Shown piece by piece: positions 18,902 through 26,168 of a DNA stretch of 64,000 nucleotides. Each line of letters begins with the position of its first letter. Position 1 is the stretch's first letter. The notes below the pieces were generated by a model. It was not told the DNA's origin. It ran no database searches and saw only the letters and a list, made by a program, of their open reading frames with translations. The stretch is taken from positions 531,001-595,000 of the forward strand of contig JAILWO010000001.1 of NCBI GenBank assembly GCA_025698895.1, written 5' to 3'. Position numbers and translations under genes: made by a program. This stretch comes from Rhizobiaceae bacterium. GTDB lineage: Bacteria; Pseudomonadota; Alphaproteobacteria; Rhizobiales; Rhizobiaceae.

Positions 18902-19258
18902 ATGCGCGAAGAAGACGACGACAAGCCGCTTGATCCGGCCGTGGAGCGCGTCCGCCGCAAGCTCACGCGCTTCGTCGCGATCAATCTCGGCATCCTGTTC
19001 GCGGCCCTTATGGCGGTGGCGATCGCCCTTGTCTACAAGGGCATGGTCCCGCCCGGAAGCGTTGAGACCGACATCGCGATCACTTCACCGGAAGGCGCCG
19101 GCATCACGCTGCCGCGGGGCGCGCGCATCCTCTCGCAGAGCCTGTCGGGTTCGCGCCTGTCGATCCATGTCGAACACGCCGACGGCGGCCAGTCGATCCT
19201 CATCTACGATCTCGGCGCGGGACGGGCGGCCGGCTCCGTTCCCGTGGTCTTCGAATGA
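18902..19258 (+). CDS. Small single-span membrane protein (possible DUF6476)
   Basis: A 118-residue protein with an acidic cytoplasmic N-terminus (MREEDDDKPLDPAVER), one transmembrane helix around residues 22-45 and an exported C-terminal domain. The C-terminus contains ITLPRGARILSQSLSG and QSILIYDLGAG, which resemble the DUF6476 proteins found beside RluA genes in alphaproteobacteria; I am not sure of the family. The function is unknown. I start at 18902, since the codons before it overlap the 5' region of the divergent rluA gene. Its stop overlaps the start of the VOC gene (ATGA), so the two are cotranscribed. Confidence 0.75.
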   Translation: MREEDDDKPLDPAVERVRRKLTRFVAINLGILFAALMAVAIALVYKGMVPPGSVETDIAITSPEGAGITLPRGARILSQSLSGSRLSIHVEHADGGQSILIYDLGAGRAAGSVPVVFE

Positions 19259-19659
19259 CAGGGAGCCGCCTCGCCCACGTCGCGCTGCTGGTGCGCGACT
19301 ATGACGAGGCGATCGGCTTCTTCCGCGATGCTCTCCGTTTCACCCTGCTCGAAGATACCGAGCTCGGCGACGGCAAGCGCTGGGTCGTCTTGCGGCCGTC
19401 TGGCGGCGGGACGGCACTGCTGCTCGCCAGAGCCGTCGGAGCGGACCAGGAAGCGGTGATCGGCCGCCAGGCTGGCGGCCGCGTCTTCCTCTTTCTGGAG
19501 ACCGATGATTTCGCCCGCGATCACCGTGCCATGTCGGCCGCCGGCGTGAAGTTCCTCGAACCGCCGCGCCGCGAGAGCTATGGCACCGTGGCCGTCTTCG
19601 AGGACCTGTGCGGCAACCGCTGGGACCTGATCGAACCCGCCGCGCCCACCCGCGATTGA
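19255..19659 (+). CDS. VOC (glyoxalase/bleomycin resistance) superfamily protein
   Basis: A 134-residue two-module VOC protein. The first beta-alpha module is LAHVALLVRDYDEAIGFFRD, with His as the first metal position. The second module ends in GTVAVFEDLCGNRWDLIEP, giving the glutamate ligands. VOC proteins include glyoxalases, dioxygenases and antibiotic-binding proteins, and the activity here cannot be assigned. The ATG overlaps the stop of the upstream membrane protein gene. tRNA-Glu follows 55 bases downstream. Confidence 0.85.
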   Translation: MTGSRLAHVALLVRDYDEAIGFFRDALRFTLLEDTELGDGKRWVVLRPSGGGTALLLARAVGADQEAVIGRQAGGRVFLFLETDDFARDHRAMSAAGVKFLEPPRRESYGTVAVFEDLCGNRWDLIEPAAPTRD

Positions 19660-19714
19660 GGCTCGCGATTGACGGTTGCATTCGGGTCCGATCACGACTA
19701 GATAGGCGGCCGAC

Positions 19715-19789
19715 GCGCCCATCGTCTAGCGGTCAGGACGGCGCCCTCTCACGGCGCAAACAGGGGTTCGATTCCCCTTGGGCGTGCCA
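19715..19789 (+). tRNA. tRNA-Glu (anticodon CTC)
   Basis: A complete cloverleaf: acceptor arms GCGCCCA / TGGGCGT, the D-arm TCGTCTAGCGGTCAGGAC, an anticodon stem GCGCC/GGCGC with loop CTCTCAC giving anticodon CTC, a T-arm AGGGG-TTCGATT-CCCCT, discriminator G and encoded CCA. It reads GAG codons. No integrated element is seen at its 3' end. Confidence 0.95.
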
Positions 19790-20138
19790 ATCTCATCTCA
19801 GTCACCACCTTCGGCGGCGATGGTTATCGCGAACGACGTGGCACATGACGATATCGGTGACGCCGTTGCGTACGAGGTCGAGCATCCCGTCCGCCTTGCC
19901 CAATTGTTCGCCTGATAGTGGGTGACGGCTTCCGGAGTGGCTGCGGTGTGATCGGTGTGTCCTGCTGAAAGCAGAGCCGCCAGGTCGGCGGCGCTGCCGG
20001 CTCTTTTAACGGTTGCATCGCGGCGCGGGCAGCTCGTTTTGACGGCATTCTTCGCCGGGTGAACCTTTCCCGCGTTGTCACGTTTCCTGCCCAAGCGGCC
20101 AGTCGGGCCCGCTATGACCACGGGAAGGAGCAGACGCC
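19790..20138. other. Intergenic region after tRNA-Glu
   Basis: A 349-base stretch with no clear gene. A 31-codon plus-strand frame at 19820-19915 (MVIANDVAHDDIGDAV...) has gene-like codon use and might be a gene remnant, but it has no ribosome site and no recognised family. The last 80 bases hold the csbD promoter. No direct repeat of the tRNA 3' end is visible, so I see no attachment site. Confidence 0.4.
20060..20084 (+). promoter_or_regulatory. EcfG-like general stress promoter upstream of csbD
   Basis: TGAAC, 16 bases, then CGTT, one base off the alphaproteobacterial EcfG consensus GGAAC-N16/17-CGTT. It ends 54 bases before the csbD start. CsbD genes are regular members of the general stress regulon, which supports the call. 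Confidence 0.5.
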
Positions 20139-20345
20139 ATGGATTGGAACCGCGTTGAAGGAAACTGGAAACAGGTCAAAGGCAGCGTGAAGGAGAACTG
20201 GGGCAAGCTGACGGACGATGATCTGGATGTGATCGCCGGCCGGCGCGACAAGCTGGAAGGCAAGATTCAGGAACGTTACGGCGTCGAGAAGGACAAGGCG
20301 CGGCGCGACATCGACGAGTGGTATGCGCGCCAAGCCTGGCACTGA
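20139..20345 (+). CDS. CsbD family stress-response protein
   Basis: A 68-residue, highly charged, helical protein of the CsbD family (YjbJ-like). The family signature is complete: MDWNRVEGNWKQVKGSVKEN, then WGKLTDDDLDVIAGRRDKL and GKIQERYGVEKDKARRDIDE. These proteins are abundant in stationary phase and under general stress; the molecular function is unknown. A strong intrinsic terminator follows 29 bases after the stop, and an EcfG-like promoter precedes it, so it is a single-gene stress-controlled unit. The GGAAGGAG ribosome site is strong. Confidence 0.93.
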   Translation: MDWNRVEGNWKQVKGSVKENWGKLTDDDLDVIAGRRDKLEGKIQERYGVEKDKARRDIDEWYARQAWH

Positions 20346-20374
20346 ACGGTATCACACTCTGAAACAACACTTGC

Positions 20375-20400
20375 TCGGGCGCCTTGGCGCCCGATTTTCT
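20375..20400 (+). terminator. Terminator of csbD
   Basis: Nine-base arms TCGGGCGCC / GGCGCCCGA with a two-base centre, followed by TTTTCT. It lies shortly after the csbD stop. Confidence 0.85.
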
Positions 20401-20553
20401 TCCATGGCGGGCCGGCCTCGGGCGTCGGTTGCATTGGTCCATTAACCTTAGCCAACCGTTAAGGCTTCTCGTTCATTCTTGGGGGATGGGGGGATCGCCG
20501 AGACGCATGCATCGGACGATCCGGGCGAATTCGAGACCGGGACGCGCGGGCTT

Positions 20554-23500
20554 ATGACGGCATCGAAAGAGCGGAGGGGGCGTCCCCGCGATCGGACTTG
20601 GGAGCCGGAACTCACCGAGGACGATTTGCTGCGCCTCCTGGCCGCCAGCGCGGACTGGCTCTGGGCAACCGACGCCGAACACCGCTTCTGCTGGCTGAGC
20701 GAGGATTTCGAGCGCCTGACCGGCCTTGCGCCTGACAAGCTGCTTGGGCGCAACCGTTTCGACTTCCTGCGCGACGTGGCAAGGGAAAGCCGTGATGCGC
20801 AGGCGCACATGGAGGATCTCGAGGCCCGCCGACCCTTCACGAACTTCGTGTACGACTTCGATGGCGGCAATCCGGCGTTCCGGTGGGTGTCGGTCTCCGG
20901 CTTCGCGCGATTCGACGAGGACGGCGGTTTCCTCGGCTATCTCGGCACGGCCCGCAACCTGACCGACGTCCTGCCCACGATCGAGGAATTCGCGGAAGCC
21001 CGTCGCCAGGTCACGCGCCAGAAGGAGCTCGAGGAAGCGCTCGAACAGGCGATCGAGGGCGAAAGCCATGCCGAGCGCCTCATGGCGGCGCTTAACGTCA
21101 TGGACGACGCCTTCAGCTACTATGATGGCGACGACCGGCTGCTTCTGTACAACGAGGCCTTCCTCAACATGTACGGCCCGCTCAGGGACATCATTCGCGC
21201 CGGCGTGACCTTCGAGGAGATCGTCGATGCCGGACTGGAGCGGGGCATCTGGTTGATCGGCGAGGCGCCGGATGTATGGAAGCGGCGCATGATGGAAAAT
21301 CGCCGCGCCAGGACCCAGACCCAGGCCGTGCTCGGCTTCAGCGATGGACGCTTCGTCATGCGCCGGGAGATGCGCACGGACGATGGCGGCCGGATCGGCA
21401 TCGGCACGGACATCACCGCCATGAAGGCGCGCGAGGCGCGCATCGAGCAGGCGCGCGCCGAATCCGAAGCCGCCCAGAAGCGTCTTCAGGTTGCGATCGA
21501 CGCGCTCGACGACGGCTTTGCGCTGTGGGACGCCGACGATCGACTGATCGTGTGCAACAAGGCGTTCCGCAAGCAGTTCGATTTCCTGCCCAACCTGTCC
21601 GAGGGGCGCAGCTTTGGCGAGATGTTCGTCGAGTTCGCCCACACGGGAGTGGTTCCCGAGGCCGTCGGCCGCGAGGAGGAATGGGTCGCCGAGCACATGG
21701 CGAAGCGCGCCGAGGAACTCGACAAGGAGATCGAGTTCCGGACCCATGACGGGCGCTGGATCAGACGTCGCGACCACCTTTCGGATACCGGCGACCGCGT
21801 CGGCATCCGCACCGACATCACCGACATGAAGCGCCGCGAAGCGGAACTCGAAAACGCACGCACGCGCTCCGATGAACTGCTCACGGACCTGCAGCGCACC
21901 ATCGACGCGATGGATCTGGGCATGGTGCTGGTCGACTCGGACCTGGTCTGCGTCAATGTCAACACCGCCTTCTACGACATCTGGAAGGTCACCCGCCAAC
22001 AGGTCGGGGTCGGCCAGCCTTTCCGCGCGCTGATGGACGTCAATCGCCACAACGGCATCTACGACGTCGCCGACGCCGACTGGGAGCCCTATGTCGAGAA
22101 GAGGCTGGCCGAGATCGTGGCCGGCGAGGTCGCACCGCGTGAATTCTCGCGTGCCGACGGACGCACGCTGATCTACTCCGTCACACCGCTGACCGGCGGC
22201 AAGCGGCTGATCAGCTATTTCGACGTGACCGAGATGAAGGAGCGTGAGGCGGCCCTTGCCGAAGCTCTCGAACGAGCGCGGCTGGCCGCGGCCGTCATCG
22301 ACGGGATCAAGGACCCCGTCTTCGTCAAGGACGCCGACCTGCGTTTCGTGCTGGCCAACAAGGCCTTCGCGGGCCTGTTCGACATGGAGCCGTCGCAGGT
22401 GGTGGGCAAGGTCGCCGCGGACCTGTCGCCCGCCGAGGACGCGGCCGGCTTCGAGGCATCCGAGCGCGGCGTGCTGGAAACCGGCCAGCCTTACGAAGTG
22501 GAGGAGGATTTCGAAGCCTACGGCATCGGCCGCTCGCGCATCGTGCGCAAGACCAGGGTCACCACCGACGGCGACAAGGATTACGTGGCCGGCTTCGTCT
22601 TCGACGTCAGCGAGATCCGGCGGCGCGAGCGCGAGGTCGAAGAGGCGCGCGAGCGGCTTGCCGAGGTCATCGAATTCCTGCCCGCCGGCGTCATCATCTA
22701 TGATGCCGAGGATCGCTTCGTGCTCGCCAACCGCCGCGTTCAGGAGGCGCTGCCGGCCATGGTGCCGGCTATGAAGCCGGGCCGTCCGCTGGAAGACGCG
22801 GTTCGCCTCGCGCACCAGGCCGGCTATTTCCGCCAGTCCGGCGACGAGGAACTTGATTCGCTCTACGACACCGATCCGGAAGCATGGATCGCGGCCTATA
22901 CCCGCCGCTACCATGTCACTCATGCCGCCTTCGAGCGGCGAAACCCCGACGGACGCTGGTTCCAGGTCTTCGACAGCCGCACCGCCGACGGCACCTATAT
23001 CGGCGTGCGTGTCGACATCACCGACCTGAAGGCCCGCGAGACAGAACTGCGCGAGGCACAGAGGAAGGCGGAGTTGGCCGATCGGGCAAAGTCCGAGTTC
23101 CTCGCCAATATGAGCCACGAAATCCGTACGCCCATGAACGGCGTGCTGGGCATGGCCGAACTCCTGGCCAAATCGCAGCTCGACGCCAAGCAGAAGACCT
23201 TCACCGACATCATCGTAAAGTCCGGCAACGCGCTTCTCACCATCATCAACGACATCCTTGACTTCTCCAAGATCGACGCCGGCCAGCTCGTCCTCGATCC
23301 AGCGCCCTTCGGGCTCGCCGAGGCGATCGAGGATGTGGCGACACTGATGTCCACCCGTGCCAAGGAAAAGGACATCGAGCTGATCGTGCGGGTTCAGCCG
23401 GGTCTGCCCGAGACGGTGGTCGGCGATGTCGGCCGCCTGCGCCAGATCATCACCAACCTGATGGGCAACGCCATCAAGTTCACCGAAAAGGGCCATGTCC

Positions 23501-24786
23501 TGGTGGAGGTGACCGGCGACAGCCGGGGCGGCAAGGCAGCGCTCAGATTCGCCGTCACCGACACCGGCATCGGCATTCCGGCCGACAAGATCGAGCAGGT
23601 CTTCGAGAAGTTCAGCCAGGTCGACGCCTCTTCGACCCGCCGCCACGAAGGCACCGGACTGGGGCTGGCGATCACCTCGCGCCTCGTCGCGCTGATGGGC
23701 GGGCGCATGGGCGTCGAAAGCGTGGAAGGGGAGGGCTCGACCTTCTGGTTCGAAGTCTCGCTGCCGGCCGTCGATACGCCGAGCAGGCCGGTGACGGCCA
23801 CGGTCGACGTCTCGGGCGCCCGCATCCTCGTCATCGACGACAATTCGGTCAACCGCGCCATTCTGTCGGAACAGATGTCGTCCTGGTCGTTCGATGCCTG
23901 CGCGGCCGAATCAGGCATGGAAGGCCTGGCCGTGCTCGAGGCGGCCGCCAGGATGGGCCTCTCGGTCGACTGCGTTGTGCTCGACTACCAGATGCCGGGC
24001 ATGAACGGGGCGGAAGTCGCGCGCGCGATCCGCGCAAGCGAGACGCTGGCTTCCACACCGATCATCATGCTGACTTCCGTCGATCAGTCGCTGGCGCAGG
24101 TCCGCAACCGCGAACTCGGCATCGACGCACAACTCGTCAAGCCAGCGCGATCCTCGACGCTTCTGGAAACGCTTGTCGCCGCCATCCAGAAGGGCAACGC
24201 CCACCGCCGGGAAGGTTCGCCGGCCGAAGCCCAAGCGGCCGAGGCCGAAACGATAGCGGAAAGGGACGTCGCCCAGGTTGCGCGGCGGTCGGACGAGCCA
24301 GCCGCCCCCATCAATCGTTCCGAACCCGCCACGCCGCCCGCGGCTCCGGAAGCACCCGCAATGCCGGATCCGGTCCAGCCGGCGGACCATCGCGTCGACA
24401 TTCTCATTGCCGAGGACAATGAGGTGAACCAGCTCGTCTTCATGCAGATTCTGGAGGAGACCGGGTTCACCTTCGAGATTGTCGGCAATGGCCGGCTGGC
24501 GGTGGAGGCCTGGAAGACCAGGTCACCGCGCATGATCCTGATGGATGTCTCCATGCCGGAGATGAGCGGCATCGAGGCCACCGGCGCGATTCGCGAGGCC
24601 GAGGCGGCTTCGCCGCATCATGTCCCGATCGTCGGCGTCACCGCCCATGCGCTCAAGGGCGACCGCGAACGCTGCCTGGAGGCCGGCATGGACGACTACC
24701 TGTCGAAGCCGATCAAGCCCGCCGCGTTGTTGGAAAAGGTCGAACGCTGGCTCGGTCTCGAGACGGCCGCCCGCAACGCGTCATAG
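20554..24786 (+). CDS. Six-PAS hybrid sensor histidine kinase with two receiver domains
   Basis: About 1410 residues with no membrane segment, so a cytoplasmic sensor. Six PAS domains follow one another, most ending in DIT-type motifs (GTDITAMK, RTDITDMK, YFDVTEMK, RVDITDLK). The H-box is FLANMSHEIRTPMNGVLGM with the phosphorylated histidine at about residue 855, then the ATPase N-box LMGNAIKF and DTGIGIPADK. Two receivers follow: ARILVIDDNSVNR with VVLDYQMPG, and DILIAEDNEVNQ with ILMDVSMPEM and SKPIKP. The start is uncertain: I use ATG 20554, while a TTG at 20479 would add 25 residues. The RcdA gene lies convergent just downstream. The signal sensed is unknown. Confidence 0.9.
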   Translation: MTASKERRGRPRDRTWEPELTEDDLLRLLAASADWLWATDAEHRFCWLSEDFERLTGLAPDKLLGRNRFDFLRDVARESRDAQAHMEDLEARRPFTNFVYDFDGGNPAFRWVSVSGFARFDEDGGFLGYLGTARNLTDVLPTIEEFAEARRQVTRQKELEEALEQAIEGESHAERLMAALNVMDDAFSYYDGDDRLLLYNEAFLNMYGPLRDIIRAGVTFEEIVDAGLERGIWLIGEAPDVWKRRMMENRRARTQTQAVLGFSDGRFVMRREMRTDDGGRIGIGTDITAMKAREARIEQARAESEAAQKRLQVAIDALDDGFALWDADDRLIVCNKAFRKQFDFLPNLSEGRSFGEMFVEFAHTGVVPEAVGREEEWVAEHMAKRAEELDKEIEFRTHDGRWIRRRDHLSDTGDRVGIRTDITDMKRREAELENARTRSDELLTDLQRTIDAMDLGMVLVDSDLVCVNVNTAFYDIWKVTRQQVGVGQPFRALMDVNRHNGIYDVADADWEPYVEKRLAEIVAGEVAPREFSRADGRTLIYSVTPLTGGKRLISYFDVTEMKEREAALAEALERARLAAAVIDGIKDPVFVKDADLRFVLANKAFAGLFDMEPSQVVGKVAADLSPAEDAAGFEASERGVLETGQPYEVEEDFEAYGIGRSRIVRKTRVTTDGDKDYVAGFVFDVSEIRRREREVEEARERLAEVIEFLPAGVIIYDAEDRFVLANRRVQEALPAMVPAMKPGRPLEDAVRLAHQAGYFRQSGDEELDSLYDTDPEAWIAAYTRRYHVTHAAFERRNPDGRWFQVFDSRTADGTYIGVRVDITDLKARETELREAQRKAELADRAKSEFLANMSHEIRTPMNGVLGMAELLAKSQLDAKQKTFTDIIVKSGNALLTIINDILDFSKIDAGQLVLDPAPFGLAEAIEDVATLMSTRAKEKDIELIVRVQPGLPETVVGDVGRLRQIITNLMGNAIKFTEKGHVLVEVTGDSRGGKAALRFAVTDTGIGIPADKIEQVFEKFSQVDASSTRRHEGTGLGLAITSRLVALMGGRMGVESVEGEGSTFWFEVSLPAVDTPSRPVTATVDVSGARILVIDDNSVNRAILSEQMSSWSFDACAAESGMEGLAVLEAAARMGLSVDCVVLDYQMPGMNGAEVARAIRASETLASTPIIMLTSVDQSLAQVRNRELGIDAQLVKPARSSTLLETLVAAIQKGNAHRREGSPAEAQAAEAETIAERDVAQVARRSDEPAAPINRSEPATPPAAPEAPAMPDPVQPADHRVDILIAEDNEVNQLVFMQILEETGFTFEIVGNGRLAVEAWKTRSPRMILMDVSMPEMSGIEATGAIREAEAASPHHVPIVGVTAHALKGDRERCLEAGMDDYLSKPIKPAALLEKVERWLGLETAARNAS

Positions 24787-24802
24787 CACCAGAGCCCGCC
24801 GG

Positions 24803-25348
24803 TCAGCCCTGCTGGAAGGCCGTCTTGAGCAGCGTGATCTGGTCGCTCACCGGATTGACGACCGTGTCGGCACCGCCGGCCCCCTCGCCGTAGATTTCCT
24901 CGTCCATGCGCCGCACCAGCGCCTGCAGCTTGAGCGACTGGTCGACGAGGTCGCGGAACAGGGCGGGCAGTTCGTCCCACCCCGGCGCCAGCCCCTGTGG
25001 AGAACTTGTGTCGAGGCGCACCTTCGCCTTCTCCGCCGCCACCTGGTCGCGCGTCATCTCGCCCGAATTGGCCGAGCGCTGCAGGAGCAGCCATGAGGCG
25101 ATCTGCATCAGCCGGGTCGTCAGCCGCATCGATTCGGCGGCGTAGAGCGTGGCCGCCACGCGCGACAGACTCTTGGCCTGCGCGCGTCCCTCTCCGTCCA
25201 GATACTCGGCCGTGCGCTCGACCAGCTTCATGCCCTGGTCGTAGAGCGGCTTGAACGAAGGCGAGAAGATCCGGCGCTCGGCAAGGCTGATCATGTTGTC
25301 GTCGTTGCGCCCCAATCCGCCCATTCCGTGCGTCCCCGATCCCTGCAT
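24803..25348 (-). CDS. rcdA: RcdA / DUF1465 family protein (CtrA degradation adaptor homologue)
   Basis: About 181 residues with the DUF1465 core: FKPLYDQGMKLVERTAEYLD, then ESMRLTTRLMQIASWLLLQR and the EMTRDQVAAEKAKVRL helix. In Caulobacter RcdA is an adaptor that links PopA and CpdR to ClpXP for degradation of the cell-cycle regulator CtrA. Several in-frame starts exist (25348, 25324, 25294); I take the outermost ATG that keeps the family length. A perfect TTAA-N7-TTAA box lies 72 bases upstream, so CtrA may control its own adaptor as in Caulobacter. A six-PAS hybrid kinase converges on it. Confidence 0.82.
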   Translation of the reverse strand: MQGSGTHGMGGLGRNDDNMISLAERRIFSPSFKPLYDQGMKLVERTAEYLDGEGRAQAKSLSRVAATLYAAESMRLTTRLMQIASWLLLQRSANSGEMTRDQVAAEKAKVRLDTSSPQGLAPGWDELPALFRDLVDQSLKLQALVRRMDEEIYGEGAGGADTVVNPVSDQITLLKTAFQQG

Positions 25349-25419
25349 CCGTCCGCCGCGACCCGTGCCGGCGGTTCGCTGGAAAATGCGTGCCTGTGCC
25401 TGCGATGGCAAGCCTATGT

Positions 25420-25434
25420 TTAACGAAGGGTTAA
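25420..25434. promoter_or_regulatory. CtrA-type binding box upstream of rcdA
   Basis: TTAA, seven bases (CGAAGGG), TTAA: a perfect match to the CtrA consensus TTAA-N7-TTAA, placed upstream of the RcdA homologue. A near copy (TTAA-CGAAGGG-TAAA) occurs at 25620-25634. Confidence 0.6.
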
Positions 25435-25495
25435 CGGCCATAGTGAGGCATCGCGCCCGCGCGGCGGCGTCCGGTGCCGGCCCGGAGACGACCTC

Positions 25496-25525
25496 AAAAA
25501 AAAAGAGCCGCGGCTTGGCGGCTCT
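25496..25525 (-). terminator. Intrinsic terminator on the minus strand
   Basis: Arms AGAGCCG / CGGCTCT with an eight-base loop, followed on the minus strand by nine T (the A-run at 25496-25504). It is strong and lies 150 bases past the nearest upstream gene's stop. Confidence 0.85.
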
Positions 25526-25677
25526 CAGGAGTTTAACAGGGAGGCGTCAAACAGAATGGCTCCAAACCACTCGGTAAGAATCCAGATCACTGGATGCCCA
25601 CAGTAAACGCCCGTGAACCTTAACGAAGGGTAAAAATTTACGAAGTTTCTATTCAACTTCGAAATTTTCGCCGACCC
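25526..25677 (-). other. Possible small RNA or mini-ORF between two hairpins
   Basis: This AT-rich block lies in the 330 bases between rcdA and the next gene. At its upstream end is an inverted repeat: AAATTT-A-CGAAGTT (25634-25647) pairs with AACTTCG-AAATTT (25655-25667), 12 bases after a membrane protein stop and probably that gene's terminator or stabiliser. Next comes the near-CtrA box at 25620-25634. The segment down to the strong terminator at 25496-25525 has a short hydrophobic frame ending LFDASLLNS just before the hairpin, without a convincing start. An independent small RNA is the simpler reading. Confidence 0.4.
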
Positions 25678-25678
25678 C

Positions 25679-26056
25679 CTACGCCCTCCGAACCACTGGC
25701 AGCGCGATGAAGGCAAACAGCAGCATTGCCGCGAAGAAGCCGAGCGAGGCAATGGCCACCACGGGCTCTATCGAAGGATTGCCGCCGATCAGGAAATAGA
25801 GCCCCACCAGCAGGAGGACCCCGCTGACCGCCGTCAGCCAGAAATGTACGACAGCCAGCCTGTGTTCCCGGGCGGCGGGAAACAGATGGTAGAAGAACGC
25901 GAACACGGCCGACATCAGCCAGCCCGCCACCATTGTATGCGCATGGACCGGCATCTGCGCATGGTCATGCGTGATCGACATGTGAAGTCCCAGCATCATC
26001 CCGAAGATCGCGTAGATGATCGCCAGCGTGAAGAACGAGCGCGCGACGCCCTGCAT
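25679..26056 (-). CDS. Small four-span membrane protein resembling cbb3-type oxidase subunit I fragment
   Basis: A 125-residue protein with four transmembrane helices. Histidines cluster in and after the first helix (GLHMSITHDHAQMPVHAHTMVAG) and in the second (FYHLFP, AREHRLAVVHFW), a pattern seen in the haem-binding helices of cbb3-type oxidase subunit I. Short stand-alone proteins of this kind are annotated as oxidase-like in many proteobacteria; they may bind haem or metal but cannot form the full catalytic centre. It is a single gene with 112 bases before it, downstream of an acyl-CoA synthetase on the same strand. Confidence 0.7.
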   Translation of the reverse strand: MQGVARSFFTLAIIYAIFGMMLGLHMSITHDHAQMPVHAHTMVAGWLMSAVFAFFYHLFPAAREHRLAVVHFWLTAVSGVLLLVGLYFLIGGNPSIEPVVAIASLGFFAAMLLFAFIALPVVRRA

Positions 26057-26168
26057 GAAAGCCCCCCAATCCCCCTATCCGCCCCCTCGGCGTTCGGAGA
26101 CAGATTAGGCGCGATCAAACTCTTGTACATCGCCGATTGCGACACCGCTTGCGACACGGATCGGCGTT

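Noticed and set aside
19790-20138. Genomic island at tRNA-Glu
   Set aside because: No integrase and no repeated tRNA 3' end are found; csbD follows directly.
20440-20462. CtrA box upstream of the hybrid kinase
   Set aside because: TTAA occurs twice but 13 bases apart, not seven.
20473-23646. Very long open frame antisense to the histidine kinase
   Set aside because: It is a codon-periodicity shadow of the GC-rich kinase gene; its translation has no domain and the kinase frame is rich in conserved motifs. The same applies to the long frame opposite acs.
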